Source: Armatimonadota bacterium (GTDB lineage: Bacteria > Armatimonadota > Fimbriimonadia > Fimbriimonadales > Fimbriimonadaceae). From it: 64,000 nt of DNA. The stretch spans positions 377,809 to 441,808 of the forward strand of contig JACRPN010000005.1 of assembly GCA_016223145.1 (NCBI GenBank), written 5' to 3'. The notes under the pieces were generated by a model. It had not been told where the DNA came from. It did not search any database and saw only the letters and a list, made by a program, of their open reading frames with translations. Shown here piece after piece: positions 55,022 to 63,620 of the stretch. Within the stretch, counting starts at the first letter, position 1; every line of letters begins with the position of its first letter. The position numbers and the translations under genes were made by a program.

Positions 55022-56208
55022 AGGTACGCCTTGAACATCTCCAGCAGCCCAGGTGCGGACCTCATGCTCTCCGTGCGGGCCTTCTTGATCTTGGCCAGCA
55101 TCTGAGCTTCGGTGTCGTGGAACGGATCAATCGCGTCCGCTTTGCCCGCCAGACTGTAGAGGCCCCACTGCCCCATGGGCCCGTTCACGGCCATCGTCTT
55201 ATAGGTCCACATGCACCAGGACCAACCGGCCCTGTCCCACTGCTCGATCAGCCCCTTTGTGGCTTCAGGCGTGCCGTGAGGCTCCACGTTGAACTCCCCG
55301 GCATAAACGGGGGCGTTGCGATAGCCCTGGAGCTTAACGAGCTCTGGCATCCGCTTGGATAGGGACTCCGCGTGCTCGGCGCTTGACTTGGCATCGAAAT
55401 GATAGAAGTGGAGCGAGAACCCCACATTCGACCAGTTTGCGAGGTTGGGGTGGGGCGTCGTCTCGAAACCCTTGTAGCCGTCATCCACCAGCACCACCTT
55501 CTTCGGCGCGACCTTCCGGACCGCGCGGATCACCCGGTCATAGACGAGGTGCAGCATGGCGGGGTTGGGCGCGCCCATCGGTTCGTTCATCAGGTCGTAG
55601 ATGGCGACCGCCGGCTCGTCGGCAAAGGCCTTGCCGATGGCGGTCCAGGCCTTCTCCATCTTCGCGATGTTCCCGACGTCGAACCACAGGCGGTTGCGGC
55701 CCTGCTTGCCGGTGTGGTGCTCGTTGCTTTGGCCGCCCGGCGCGCCGTGCATGTCGAGGACCGTGTAGAGTCCGTGCTTCTTGGCGGAAGCCACCGCGTT
55801 CTTCAGCAATTGCAGGCCGCCCTTCTCCTCTAGGAGTTCCACCAGAAACGGCAGCCGGACGTGGTTAAAGCCTGCCGACCTGATGCGCGCGAAGTCGGCG
55901 TCCGTGATCCAGTTCGCTCGGTAGGCGTCGCGAACGCGGAGCATCGCGGCCCTACCCAGGCGCTTCTCCACCGTCGACCAGAGGCTTGCGTGATCGACGA
56001 CTTCCTCCTTTCCACCGGGTGTCGCCGCGTTGACGAACGGGGTCATCCAAATCTCTTCGACCAGCCAGCCGCCGAGATTCACACCTTTGAGCGCCACCGT
56101 TTTCCCGCTGGAGGTGGCCAGCGACTTGTCTTTGCAGTGCAGGGCTTCGAGCGGGGCGCCTTGCGCTCCCACGGTCACGGCGAGGAAGGGCAGCATGGCC
56201 TGAAACAA
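55012..56208 (-). CDS. Glycoside hydrolase family 5 (exo-glucanase/cellulase-type)
   Basis: The product is about 398 residues. It has a signal peptide (PFLAVTVGAQGA), a (beta/alpha)8 barrel and the GH5 features: GVNLGGWLVEEIWMTP near the start, the acid/base Glu in IYDLMNEP, and the nucleophile Glu in VYAGEFNVEP. It resembles exo-1,3-glucanase/cellulase groups. The TTG at 56208 is chosen because GGGAGG lies 6 nt upstream; an ATG at 56256 would add 16 residues but has no ribosome-binding site. It is divergent from the LacI gene, with an operator palindrome between them, and its stop lies inside a tandem repeat. Confidence 0.8.
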   Translation of the reverse strand: MFQAMLPFLAVTVGAQGAPLEALHCKDKSLATSSGKTVALKGVNLGGWLVEEIWMTPFVNAATPGGKEEVVDHASLWSTVEKRLGRAAMLRVRDAYRANWITDADFARIRSAGFNHVRLPFLVELLEEKGGLQLLKNAVASAKKHGLYTVLDMHGAPGGQSNEHHTGKQGRNRLWFDVGNIAKMEKAWTAIGKAFADEPAVAIYDLMNEPMGAPNPAMLHLVYDRVIRAVRKVAPKKVVLVDDGYKGFETTPHPNLANWSNVGFSLHFYHFDAKSSAEHAESLSKRMPELVKLQGYRNAPVYAGEFNVEPHGTPEATKGLIEQWDRAGWSWCMWTYKTMAVNGPMGQWGLYSLAGKADAIDPFHDTEAQMLAKIKKARTESMRSAPGLLEMFKAYLGH

Positions 56209-56290
56209 GGAGAACCTCCCAGCGACTTTCCCTAATTGCAGAAATTCGCCTTGCATAATTCTGCATCCTGATGTAAGGTTATATCAAGAG

Positions 56291-56308
56291 TGATGCAACG
56301 TTGCATCA
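56291..56308. promoter_or_regulatory. Perfect 18-bp LacI-type operator
   Basis: TGATGCAACGTTGCATCA is a perfect palindrome centred on CG, the shape of LacI/GalR-family operators. It is placed between the GH5 gene and the divergent LacI regulator, next to a possible GH5 -35 (TTGATA at 56282-56287 on the minus strand). Binding by the neighbouring regulator is inferred. Confidence 0.7.
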
Positions 56309-56490
56309 TCCGACCTTTGGACTGAAATGGACCGACGAACCTTGGGGCCGAACCTCAATAGTCTGGCGCTAGCGCGCCTGCGCGTCAGCCTCAGCGTCTG
56401 CAGAAGGCCAAAGGAAGCGACTTTGAGCGATCATCCAGGAACCGTCTGCCCCACGGCTTCCTGCCCTCGAAATGGACCCCGGGGGACGCG

Positions 56491-57531
56491 ATGAGCGGTG
56501 GACCGAGACCCAATGGGGCAACCCTGAAGGCCGTTGCCGAGGCGGCCGGGGTCTCGGTATCTGCCGTCTGCAAGGTCCTGAACGGCAAGGGCGACTCCGT
56601 GAGGGTGAGCGAACCGACCGCCGCAAACATCCGAGAAGCCGCCCGTCGGCTGAAATACAGCCCAAACGCGCTCGCAAGGTCCTTGCGGATATCGAAGACC
56701 CAGACGGTTGGGCTCATCTTCGAAAACTTCGGGCAGATCTCGGCGGGGCCGCTCTACTATGTAGAGCTCCTCGACGGCATTGCCAGCGAGCTTTTTGCCC
56801 GAAGGTATCGGTTGACGATACTGCCGGAGGTCCCGATCGATCTGGCAGCCCAGACGCTCGGCGATGGGCGGCTCGATGGCGTGATCTGGTGCAAAATGCC
56901 CCAGGATCTTGAGCTCCATCAGGAGCTCTTCGACCGAGGGCTGCCCATCATTGCCCTGAACTCCACGCCACCCCAAGGCTCCCCGATGCCGCATTGCGTC
57001 GCGTGCGACAACTCGACCGGGTCCGAGCTTGTCGTCGAGCACCTCTGCGAGCTCGGCCATCGACGGATCGTGTTTGCACTGGAGAAGCGAGAGGAACGCA
57101 CCCCCGACGCTCTGGCACGGCTCAAAGGCTTTCGCGATGCGATGGCCAAGCGGGGCCTAAGGGTGGGCGACCGCGAGATCGTCTGCTGGCATACGGATGC
57201 TCGCGAGTTCCCCGAATGGTGCGCCGCGAAACACCCCCACACGGCGATCTTTGCATGGAATGAGCGGTTGGGCGGAGAGATTCTCGCGCGCGCTTCCGAA
57301 ACGGGGCTCGATGTACCCCATCAACTGAGCGTCGTCGGGTTTGACAGCACGCGGTATTGCGAGTCGACGTCTCCCCGGCTCACGGCCGTCCGACAGCCGA
57401 TCAAAGAAATGGCGCAGACCGCAGCAAGCCTGCTTTTGTCTCTGATCGACGGGGAACTGCCCAAGCCCTGCCACCATCAATACCCCTGCACGCTGGACGT
57501 CCGAGAGTCTACGGCGCGCCCACGTTCCTAA
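56491..57531 (+). CDS. LacI-family transcriptional regulator
   Basis: The 346-residue regulator has a LacI HTH (ATLKAVAEAAGVSVSAVCKV, about 10-29), the hinge SPNALARSLRISKTQTVGLI and a periplasmic-binding-protein-like effector domain ending LSVVGFDSTRYCESTSPRLT. The family represses sugar genes until a sugar binds. Gene order, divergence from GH5 and the operator palindrome suggest that it controls glucan use and itself. GGGGGA precedes the ATG. Confidence 0.92.
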   Translation: MSGGPRPNGATLKAVAEAAGVSVSAVCKVLNGKGDSVRVSEPTAANIREAARRLKYSPNALARSLRISKTQTVGLIFENFGQISAGPLYYVELLDGIASELFARRYRLTILPEVPIDLAAQTLGDGRLDGVIWCKMPQDLELHQELFDRGLPIIALNSTPPQGSPMPHCVACDNSTGSELVVEHLCELGHRRIVFALEKREERTPDALARLKGFRDAMAKRGLRVGDREIVCWHTDAREFPEWCAAKHPHTAIFAWNERLGGEILARASETGLDVPHQLSVVGFDSTRYCESTSPRLTAVRQPIKEMAQTAASLLLSLIDGELPKPCHHQYPCTLDVRESTARPRS

Positions 57532-57538
57532 GGCCGGC

Positions 57539-57798
57539 CCCGTAGCCGTCGGTTCCGTGCCGACGCGGCCCAAGGGACTTTCATGCAGAGGACGCAAAGC
57601 GGACCCGTAGCCGTCGGTTCCGTGCCGACGCACCCCGAGGGACTTTCACGCAGAGGGCGCAAAGCGGACCCGTAGCCGTCGGTTCCGTGCCGACGCGGCA
57701 CAAGGGACTTTCATGCAGAGGGCGCAAAGCGGACCCGTAGCCGTCGGTTCCGTGCCGACGCGGCCTGAGGGGCTTTCACGCAGAGGGCGCAAGGAAGT
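57539..57798. repeat. Four tandem copies of a 65-bp unit
   Basis: Copies begin at 57539, 57604, 57669 and 57734 (exact 65-bp period). Each has CCCGTAGCCGTCGGTTCCGT followed by GCCGACGC, then GGGACTTTCA and CGCAGAGGGCGCAAAGCGGA-like sequence. The core GTCGGTTCCGTGCCGAC is a hairpin. No spacers differ, so it is not a CRISPR. It follows the LacI gene. Confidence 0.92.
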
Positions 57799-57858
57799 GC
57801 AGAGGACCGGCGCGAATCGATGCCACGTTTCGAACCATCCGCCCCAACGGAATCGCCG

Positions 57859-59271
57859 TTACTGGCTCTTCTTTCCTTGGTCCAAGTTCAGCATCGTGCC
57901 GATCAGGGTCTTTTCGGCGGTTCCCTTGTCGCCGCTTTGAATGGCCCTGAGCGCCAACGTGACCTCTTGAGCTTCGGCGGTGCGGCCCTGCGAGACCAGC
58001 AGCGCCTGAGTCCTCTGAAGGTCGGCGACCGCGCCCATGACCGTAACCTGGCCTGTCTTGAGGCCCATGATGGTCTTCTCCACGGCACGGGAGGCCATCT
58101 GGATGTCGGCGGCTTGACGGACCCTGGGGTCCACCGGCGCTGAATATCGGGCGTGGTCCGCCGTAAACTCCATCACCATGTCGAGATCGATGGTCTTGGT
58201 GCAGCCCGCCAGGCAGTCGTCGTAAGTGAGCCGCCCGGAGGCCACGCGGTAGTGCCCGAGCGGGTGGTTGGGAAACTCCAGATCGACGACTTGCTGCATG
58301 GCGGCGCCACGCTCCAGGTCGGCGAGTCCGAGCGAAAACTCGCGCTCGCCAGGGTTGTCCGAAGCGAACTGCGGCGAGCGCATGTTGGCCCATCGCGCCA
58401 GCTTGAGATCGAGCACGAGGTTCCGCGCGACCACTGTCATGAGCTTTTCGAGCTCCGTACGAAAGATCTCGGGGATCAGCTCGGGTCTTGGAATGAAGTA
58501 GTAATTCCCGCCCGCCTTTTTGGCCATTCCCGCCAGGAGTTCCTCGTTGTAGTCCGGCCCAAAGCCAAGGAAGGTGCATGTGATGCCGCGCGCCTTGATC
58601 TCAGAAGCGTGGTTGACCAGGGAGTTGTAGTCCTTGATGCCAACGGTCGGGTCGCCGTCGGTGAGCACGATCATGCGGGTGGCGCGACCCGGGTCGGCGA
58701 GCTGAAGGATCTGCTGGGCCGCCATCGCCAGGCCGCCGTAGAGGTCGGTGGTGTTCCCTGCCATCAGGCGCTGGATACCTTCCTTGATCTGCTGTCGGTT
58801 GGTCACCCTCTGCGGAGGCATAAGGATGTCCACTGTCTCCTCAAAGGTCACGATGCTCAGCACGTCATCCGGCGAGAGGAGGTCGACCACGTAGCTGCAG
58901 GCCTGCTTGACATAGTCGAGGGGCGGACCCTCCATCGAGCCCGAGCGGTCGATGACCAGGCAGAGGTTGAGCGGCGTTCTGGCCCCAACGGTCGCCACGC
59001 CAGGAAGCCCAGGATCGGCGCCGGCGGCTACCATTTCGATCAAAAACTGCTCGCGCGCGGGGCCATTGGCCATCGTCGCCGGCCGGCTGGCGATGATCTC
59101 GGCTCTGAGGGCCACTTGCGCCGCCATCTGCACGGTCGCGTTGGCCGAAAGGCCTGGCATGGCTTGGGTCCGCATGGGGTCCGATGCGGGCATCGCTTGG
59201 GTGCGCAGCGGGTCGAACCCCGGCCCGGGGCTCATCACGGTTTTGTTCGGATCGTTCGGGTTTGGAGGCAT
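57859..59271 (-). CDS. VWA-domain protein with N-terminal TQAM repeats
   Basis: The 470-residue protein has a von Willebrand A domain with a complete MIDAS start (CLVIDRSGSMEG, Asp108, Ser110, Ser112), then DLYGGLAMAAQQILQL and VLTDGDPTVG. A VWA-associated beta domain and a helical C-terminal part follow. No signal peptide is present. The first 45 residues hold three similar units ending KTVM, RTQAM and RTQAM, at Thr11, Thr24 and Thr35. Such Thr-rich motifs are typical docking sites for FHA domains after phosphorylation, though that is inferred. The family resembles bacterial VWA proteins that act with AAA or kinase partners; none is adjacent. Confidence 0.85.
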   Translation of the reverse strand: MPPNPNDPNKTVMSPGPGFDPLRTQAMPASDPMRTQAMPGLSANATVQMAAQVALRAEIIASRPATMANGPAREQFLIEMVAAGADPGLPGVATVGARTPLNLCLVIDRSGSMEGPPLDYVKQACSYVVDLLSPDDVLSIVTFEETVDILMPPQRVTNRQQIKEGIQRLMAGNTTDLYGGLAMAAQQILQLADPGRATRMIVLTDGDPTVGIKDYNSLVNHASEIKARGITCTFLGFGPDYNEELLAGMAKKAGGNYYFIPRPELIPEIFRTELEKLMTVVARNLVLDLKLARWANMRSPQFASDNPGEREFSLGLADLERGAAMQQVVDLEFPNHPLGHYRVASGRLTYDDCLAGCTKTIDLDMVMEFTADHARYSAPVDPRVRQAADIQMASRAVEKTIMGLKTGQVTVMGAVADLQRTQALLVSQGRTAEAQEVTLALRAIQSGDKGTAEKTLIGTMLNLDQGKKSQ

Positions 59272-59362
59272 GGGCTTCTCTACGTTAGTTTATATCGGGT
59301 TTCGGGGGCAAGAACGTTCGGTAAGCAGGAAACCGGAAAGCCTGGCTGCGACTTGAATCCAC

Positions 59363-59368
59363 TATACT
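59363..59368 (+). promoter_or_regulatory. -10 box (TATACT), leaderless start
   Basis: TATACT ends 6 nt before the ATG at 59375, implying a leaderless mRNA. No good -35 at the usual distance. Confidence 0.45.
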
Positions 59369-59374
59369 TGGACT

Positions 59375-60382
59375 ATGAAAAGCCTGATGGCACCGCTTTG
59401 GAGCCTGATGATGCTGGGTCTCGTCGGCTCTCTGGGAGCCTTCCAGGCGACCCATGGTGGGCCCACGCCTCAACCAGAGCCCAAGCCAGACCAAACCGTG
59501 GGTTTCACCTACACAGCGGGCGCATATACTATGGAGGTTGCTGGTGTCTGCAAGATCACGGAGTCTGAAGTCCGTTGTTGGGACCTGCGCGGAAAGCAAT
59601 CTACTGCGCTGACGTCGTTGGTTGAGTCTGCGCTGAAGCCAAAGTCAACCTATGTACCCCCGATACAGTTCCAGTATGGAAAGAAGAACCGCCTCGTCAT
59701 CTTCAAGCAAACGATCTCTTCCGCAACGACAGGCACGACTAGCTACTCCATCAGCATCAACTACCTGGGAAACAGCGCAAGCGGCGGCTACGGCGGCTTC
59801 CTGAACTTCCCCATGGGCAACTACCAGCCCGGTAAACCTCAGGTTCGATACGAGTCGCGGCCCGTCGCCGCCGAATCGAGCGCTAAGACCACGAAGGCGC
59901 GCCTCATGGTGATACAGTTCTTCCCAGAGCGAGCGACGCTAAACTGCAAGCCCGGCGCAAAAGCAGGCCTTTCAACTGCGGACATCGAGCTGCTTTCCAT
60001 CAAGAAAGCCCCCGCAGGGGAACAGCTTCCTCCAGGCTATCTCCAGGAAACGAGATGGCAGATCGACCTCAAGGTCAAGTTGAAGGTTAGGGACAGGCTA
60101 AACTTGGGTCTGACGGCTGTTGGGCCGGATGGCAAGTTCCTCAGTCAAAAGACCAGCGACGGCAAACCGATTTCACAAGAGGAAGTGCAGAAGCTGTGGT
60201 CAAAACCCGGTGGACATCGTCCCTACTCACTTCAATCGGTTATGGTCCAGACCGGCTCCATGAACGGCGATCGCCAGACCTGCTTCGTCAACGTCGATCC
60301 AAAGTACATTGCGAAGCTCGCCATCGGCTTCTCGAAGACCAGAAACGTGGACATGACGGGCATACCCCTGGACCCGAAATAG
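59375..60382 (+). CDS. Secreted protein, unknown function
   Basis: The 335-residue protein has a signal peptide (PLWSLMMLGLVGSLGAFQ), a Pro-rich spacer (PTPQPEPKPD) and a beta-rich domain with few Cys. Tyr/Gly-rich NYLGNSASGGYGGFLNFPMG occurs near the middle. No family recognised. It lies between the VWA gene (divergent) and the GH20 gene (convergent). Confidence 0.65.
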   Translation: MKSLMAPLWSLMMLGLVGSLGAFQATHGGPTPQPEPKPDQTVGFTYTAGAYTMEVAGVCKITESEVRCWDLRGKQSTALTSLVESALKPKSTYVPPIQFQYGKKNRLVIFKQTISSATTGTTSYSISINYLGNSASGGYGGFLNFPMGNYQPGKPQVRYESRPVAAESSAKTTKARLMVIQFFPERATLNCKPGAKAGLSTADIELLSIKKAPAGEQLPPGYLQETRWQIDLKVKLKVRDRLNLGLTAVGPDGKFLSQKTSDGKPISQEEVQKLWSKPGGHRPYSLQSVMVQTGSMNGDRQTCFVNVDPKYIAKLAIGFSKTRNVDMTGIPLDPK

Positions 60383-60390
60383 GCTCCCGG

Positions 60391-61977
60391 CTACTCCTTC
60401 CCCCAGCAGTTGACCAGCCACCAGCAGGCCTGGTCGTGGGGGACGAACATCGGGTGCGCGAGGATCTCGAACGCCGGAAGGTAGCCGAGCGAGCCGTCGC
60501 CATAGTCTTTAACGCGCTTCATCACGGTCTCCACGTGGGCTTTTGCGTTGCGGCACCGCTCTATGTCGGCCAGCGACCCGCCGATCCGCGCATGGGTCTT
60601 CTTGGCAATCCGCTCCAAGTCTTCAAAGATGCCGCGACAGATGGTCAGGCTCGCGAGAGCCTCGCCAGGCTTCTTGGCGGCGTACGCCGTGCGCGCCTTC
60701 TCGGCAGTCTGGGCGAACTGGACCGCGCCCCTCACAAACAGCGTGACCCCTTTCTCCGCCTCGCCGGGCGCGACGGCTTCGGCTCGCTCAAGGATCGAAA
60801 GGGCCTTGCTCCCGATCTCACCGGACAGTTCCTCGCCGTGGCGCATCCAGAGCAGAAACGGGTTGGAGTACATCAAGAGCCGGCTCTTGAGGCGGCTCCG
60901 CCAGCCGTCGAAGACGAAGACCCCGCCAAGCTCATTCAGCTCCACTCCCATCAGCCTGGCCCACTCTTCATGGCGCTCGGAAACCTGGAGATACGCCCGG
61001 AGGAACGCCGAATCCTGCTCTTCTGACCGCGCGTCGCCATCGTCTGCCCGTCGAAGCATCGCGCCACTGGCCTGCAGCGCCGGAAACAGCGTGTCGTAAC
61101 TCCCAAACAGCCCGCACTCCCAGGTGGTCACGCAAACCCCGTAAAGGCCCATGTCAATTGCATCCTGGATCACCTCTCGAACGTTCTTTTCGGACTGGGG
61201 CAGGTGCATCCACGCTGCGTCGTAGGTGTGCAGCGCTGGGCAGCCCACAACCTCAAAGCCGCGATCGAGAAAGGTCGGCACGGTCTCGCGCACACCCTTG
61301 AAGTACTGCCAGTCGAAGATCAGCGTGTTCTTGGGCAGGCACTCCAGGGCCTCGGGGTGTTCGAGAAACATGTCTCCCCACACGCCGGGCCTGCGTCCCG
61401 CCTTGGCCACTCGCTCGGCGAGGGGGCCGAAATGCGATCCGTAGATGTGGGCTTTGAGCTCTGGCGAGGCGCCCTTCTTGGGCTCCGCGCTGCCAGCGGC
61501 CTCGCCCACGTCGCCGAGCCTCGCTTTGCACTTCAGACATTGCCCCAACTGCCACGTCTCGTCGCCGCCGATGTGGATGAGGGGTGAGGAGAACAGCGCG
61601 ATCGCCTCGTCGATGATCGAATGGCACAGCTCCATAAATTCCGGGCACGACGGGCAAGCCTGCATCCCCTCGAACAGCGACTCGCGGTAGCGCTTCCCCT
61701 CTTCGGTGTAGATCATCCCCTCCAGGTGCCCCAGCAAGTTCAGAAAGGGAACGATCTGGATGTCCGGGTACTCAGCCACCAGAGTGCGGATCATCTCAGG
61801 AGTGACGCAGCCCTTTCCGTGGGACCAAGGGGTGCTTCCATAGGCGAAACGGTGCTCGAAATAGAGCCCGATGGCGTTATAGCCGGCTTCGCGGGTGAGA
61901 TCGAGGTACCGGCGAAGGTGGTCGAGGGTCGGGGATTGCTCGCGGGCGATGTCGAGCATCCACATGCGCAGTTGCAT
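60391..61977 (-). CDS. Glycoside hydrolase family 20-like (beta-hexosaminidase)
   Basis: The 528-residue protein has the GH20 barrel: IGLYFEHRFAYG, then LIHIGGDETWQLGQ with the catalytic Asp139-Glu140 pair used in substrate-assisted hydrolysis of N-acetylhexosamines. The later TTWECGLFGSYDTLFPAL matches the active-site Trp/Glu segment. The N-terminal non-catalytic domain common in GH20 is missing, and no signal peptide is seen, so it may act inside the cell or be a divergent member. The C-terminal 200 residues are helical. Confidence 0.8.
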   Translation of the reverse strand: MQLRMWMLDIAREQSPTLDHLRRYLDLTREAGYNAIGLYFEHRFAYGSTPWSHGKGCVTPEMIRTLVAEYPDIQIVPFLNLLGHLEGMIYTEEGKRYRESLFEGMQACPSCPEFMELCHSIIDEAIALFSSPLIHIGGDETWQLGQCLKCKARLGDVGEAAGSAEPKKGASPELKAHIYGSHFGPLAERVAKAGRRPGVWGDMFLEHPEALECLPKNTLIFDWQYFKGVRETVPTFLDRGFEVVGCPALHTYDAAWMHLPQSEKNVREVIQDAIDMGLYGVCVTTWECGLFGSYDTLFPALQASGAMLRRADDGDARSEEQDSAFLRAYLQVSERHEEWARLMGVELNELGGVFVFDGWRSRLKSRLLMYSNPFLLWMRHGEELSGEIGSKALSILERAEAVAPGEAEKGVTLFVRGAVQFAQTAEKARTAYAAKKPGEALASLTICRGIFEDLERIAKKTHARIGGSLADIERCRNAKAHVETVMKRVKDYGDGSLGYLPAFEILAHPMFVPHDQACWWLVNCWGKE

Positions 61978-62065
61978 GGGTCCAAGGTACCTGGGGAGCT
62001 GCGCCGGTGTAAGTAGCGCCAGGCGGCATGGTCAATTGCCTATGGGATTCACCGAGGCGGCTTCG

Positions 62066-63571
62066 CTACGCGAGCGTAAGGGCCACTTCGGAGCAGAAGT
62101 GGCGCCCGTCGGGAGTGAGGCGGATCACACCCTCGCCGGCCCATTCGACCCAGCCTCTCGCTTCGAGCCTTCCGATCTGAGTTCTAAGGTTTGAGATTTC
62201 AGATTCGGAGAGGCTCAGTGAGGCGAGGGGCAATCCCTCGTTCAGGCGAATGCCCAGCATGATGCGCTCAAGCTTCTCCTTATGAGCGTCGAGGGGCTCC
62301 CACTCGCACCAGAGAGGAGAGGGTGAGTCGGTGAGGGAATGAGTCGTAGAGGGGGTGAAGAGATGATGAGATGATGAGATGAAGGGCAGAACCCCCTCGC
62401 CCCTTGTGGGAGAGGGTCCGTGAACGGAGTGAACGGGGGTGAGGGGATGGGAGGGTGCGTCGGGGAGGGAGTGAGGAGGCGGATGCCCTCGCCCCTCGTA
62501 GGAGAGGGTCCGAGAGCGAAGCGAACGGGGGTGAGGGGGCATGGGTGATGGCACGTCAGATGAGCCGGTGATGGGTGGGTCGGTGAAGGGTTTTCGGAGC
62601 GCTGATGCGATCTGGCTGTAACGTGCGGGGTGCTTGAGGTTGGTATAGCGAATTCGGACTCCTGACGAACGGGCCCCAGTAGCCAGTCCCTCTGTCCCGT
62701 CGCCCCTCGGTCCACCCGTCCCTTCGTCCCCTTGTACCGCTCCCAATCCGCAATCGAAACACCCCACCGCCCCCGGGCCATAGCCGGCATATTCCTCATA
62801 GCGCCAATAGGCCAGATTGTGGCGGCACTCGTAGCCGAGCTTGGCGAAGTTGCTGATCTCGTACTGCAGGAAGCCGGCGTCAGCCGAAAGCGCGAGGGCA
62901 TCCTCATACATCGCCACCTGCACGTCGTCGTCCGGCAGCACCAGCGCTCCGCGCAGGTGCTCCTTGTAGAAAGGGGTGTTCGGCTCGAGGGTCAGGCAAT
63001 ACAAGCTGAGGTGATCCGGGCCTAGCGAGATGGCCCGGTTCAGGTTCTCCCGCCAGGCCCCTCTGCTCTGCCCGGGGAGCGCAAACATAAGATCGAGGTT
63101 CACATTGTCAAGCCCAGCCTCTTTCGCGGCCTGGAACGCCCGTTCGATATCCGTGGAGCGGTGAACCCTTCCAAGCCGTTCGAGGTCCGAGTCCAAGAAG
63201 CTCTGGGCGCCCATGCTGATTCGGTTGAAACCCATCGCGCGCATCGCCGCAAACTTGGGGATGTCCACCGTGCCCGGGTTGGCCTCGCTGGTGATTTCGC
63301 AGGATTCAGTCGGAGGGTGCGCTTCGATGACCGCTTTCAGAAGCCGCTCTAGCTGGCTGGCCTTGAGGAAGGTGGGTGTTCCGCCGCCGAAGAAAATGGT
63401 CTTTGCCGGGCGGCCATGAAGGGGGCTGCAATCGATCTCATGAACCATGGCCCTGACCGTCTGCTCGTGGATGGCCCCTTTCATCGCGAAGGAATTGAAG
63501 TCGCAGTAGCCGCACTTCGTCGGGCAGAACGGCGTGTGCACGTACACCGCAATCGGTTCGGCCCGCTCCAT
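62066..63571 (-). CDS. hemW: HemW-like radical SAM protein with two repeat-derived insertions
   Basis: The product is about 501 residues (typical members are about 380). The radical-SAM motif PFCPTKCGYCDF (Cys16, 20, 23) is followed by TIFFGGGTPTFL and SLYCLTLEPNTPFYKE, typical of the heme chaperone HemW. Two blocks are not conserved: about 278-304 (encoded by GGGAC-type repeat DNA) and about 330-419 (encoded by two family B elements and simple repeats, for example PSPTRGEGVLP). Between them VRIRYTNLKHPARYSQIASA is conserved. The frame stays open throughout. The start at 63571 is chosen for the family N-terminus. Confidence 0.85.
   Translation of the reverse strand: MERAEPIAVYVHTPFCPTKCGYCDFNSFAMKGAIHEQTVRAMVHEIDCSPLHGRPAKTIFFGGGTPTFLKASQLERLLKAVIEAHPPTESCEITSEANPGTVDIPKFAAMRAMGFNRISMGAQSFLDSDLERLGRVHRSTDIERAFQAAKEAGLDNVNLDLMFALPGQSRGAWRENLNRAISLGPDHLSLYCLTLEPNTPFYKEHLRGALVLPDDDVQVAMYEDALALSADAGFLQYEISNFAKLGYECRHNLAYWRYEEYAGYGPGAVGCFDCGLGAVQGDEGTGGPRGDGTEGLATGARSSGVRIRYTNLKHPARYSQIASALRKPFTDPPITGSSDVPSPMPPHPRSLRSRTLSYEGRGHPPPHSLPDAPSHPLTPVHSVHGPSPTRGEGVLPFISSSHHLFTPSTTHSLTDSPSPLWCEWEPLDAHKEKLERIMLGIRLNEGLPLASLSLSESEISNLRTQIGRLEARGWVEWAGEGVIRLTPDGRHFCSEVALTLA
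62392..62446. repeat. Dispersed hairpin element, family B, inside hemW (copy a)
   Basis: CCCCCTCGCCCCTTGTGGGA begins the copy and GGGGGTGAGGGG ends it. The ends pair over 12 bp with one mismatch. It lies in frame in hemW, in antisense orientation relative to the copies at 26.9 and 30.7 kb genes. Confidence 0.85.
62485..62539. repeat. Dispersed hairpin element, family B, inside hemW (copy b)
   Basis: CCCTCGCCCCTCGTAGGAGA ... GCGAAGCGAACGGGGGTGAG. It follows copy a at a period of 93 bp, also in frame. Confidence 0.85.
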
Positions 63572-63620
63572 GCGCCTAGAGTAGCACCCGTCGCGAAATC
63601 GGGTAAGAATCGCACCAATC

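Noticed and set aside
57539..57798. Possible CRISPR array
   Set aside because: The whole 65-bp unit repeats, including the part that would be spacer, and no cas genes are near.
58153..59568. Plus-strand open frame opposite the VWA gene
   Set aside because: Antisense to a complete VWA domain; no motifs and shadow-type composition.
62066..63571. hemW broken into two genes by the insertions
   Set aside because: The frame stays open and conserved HemW segments before, between and after the insertions are all in the same frame.
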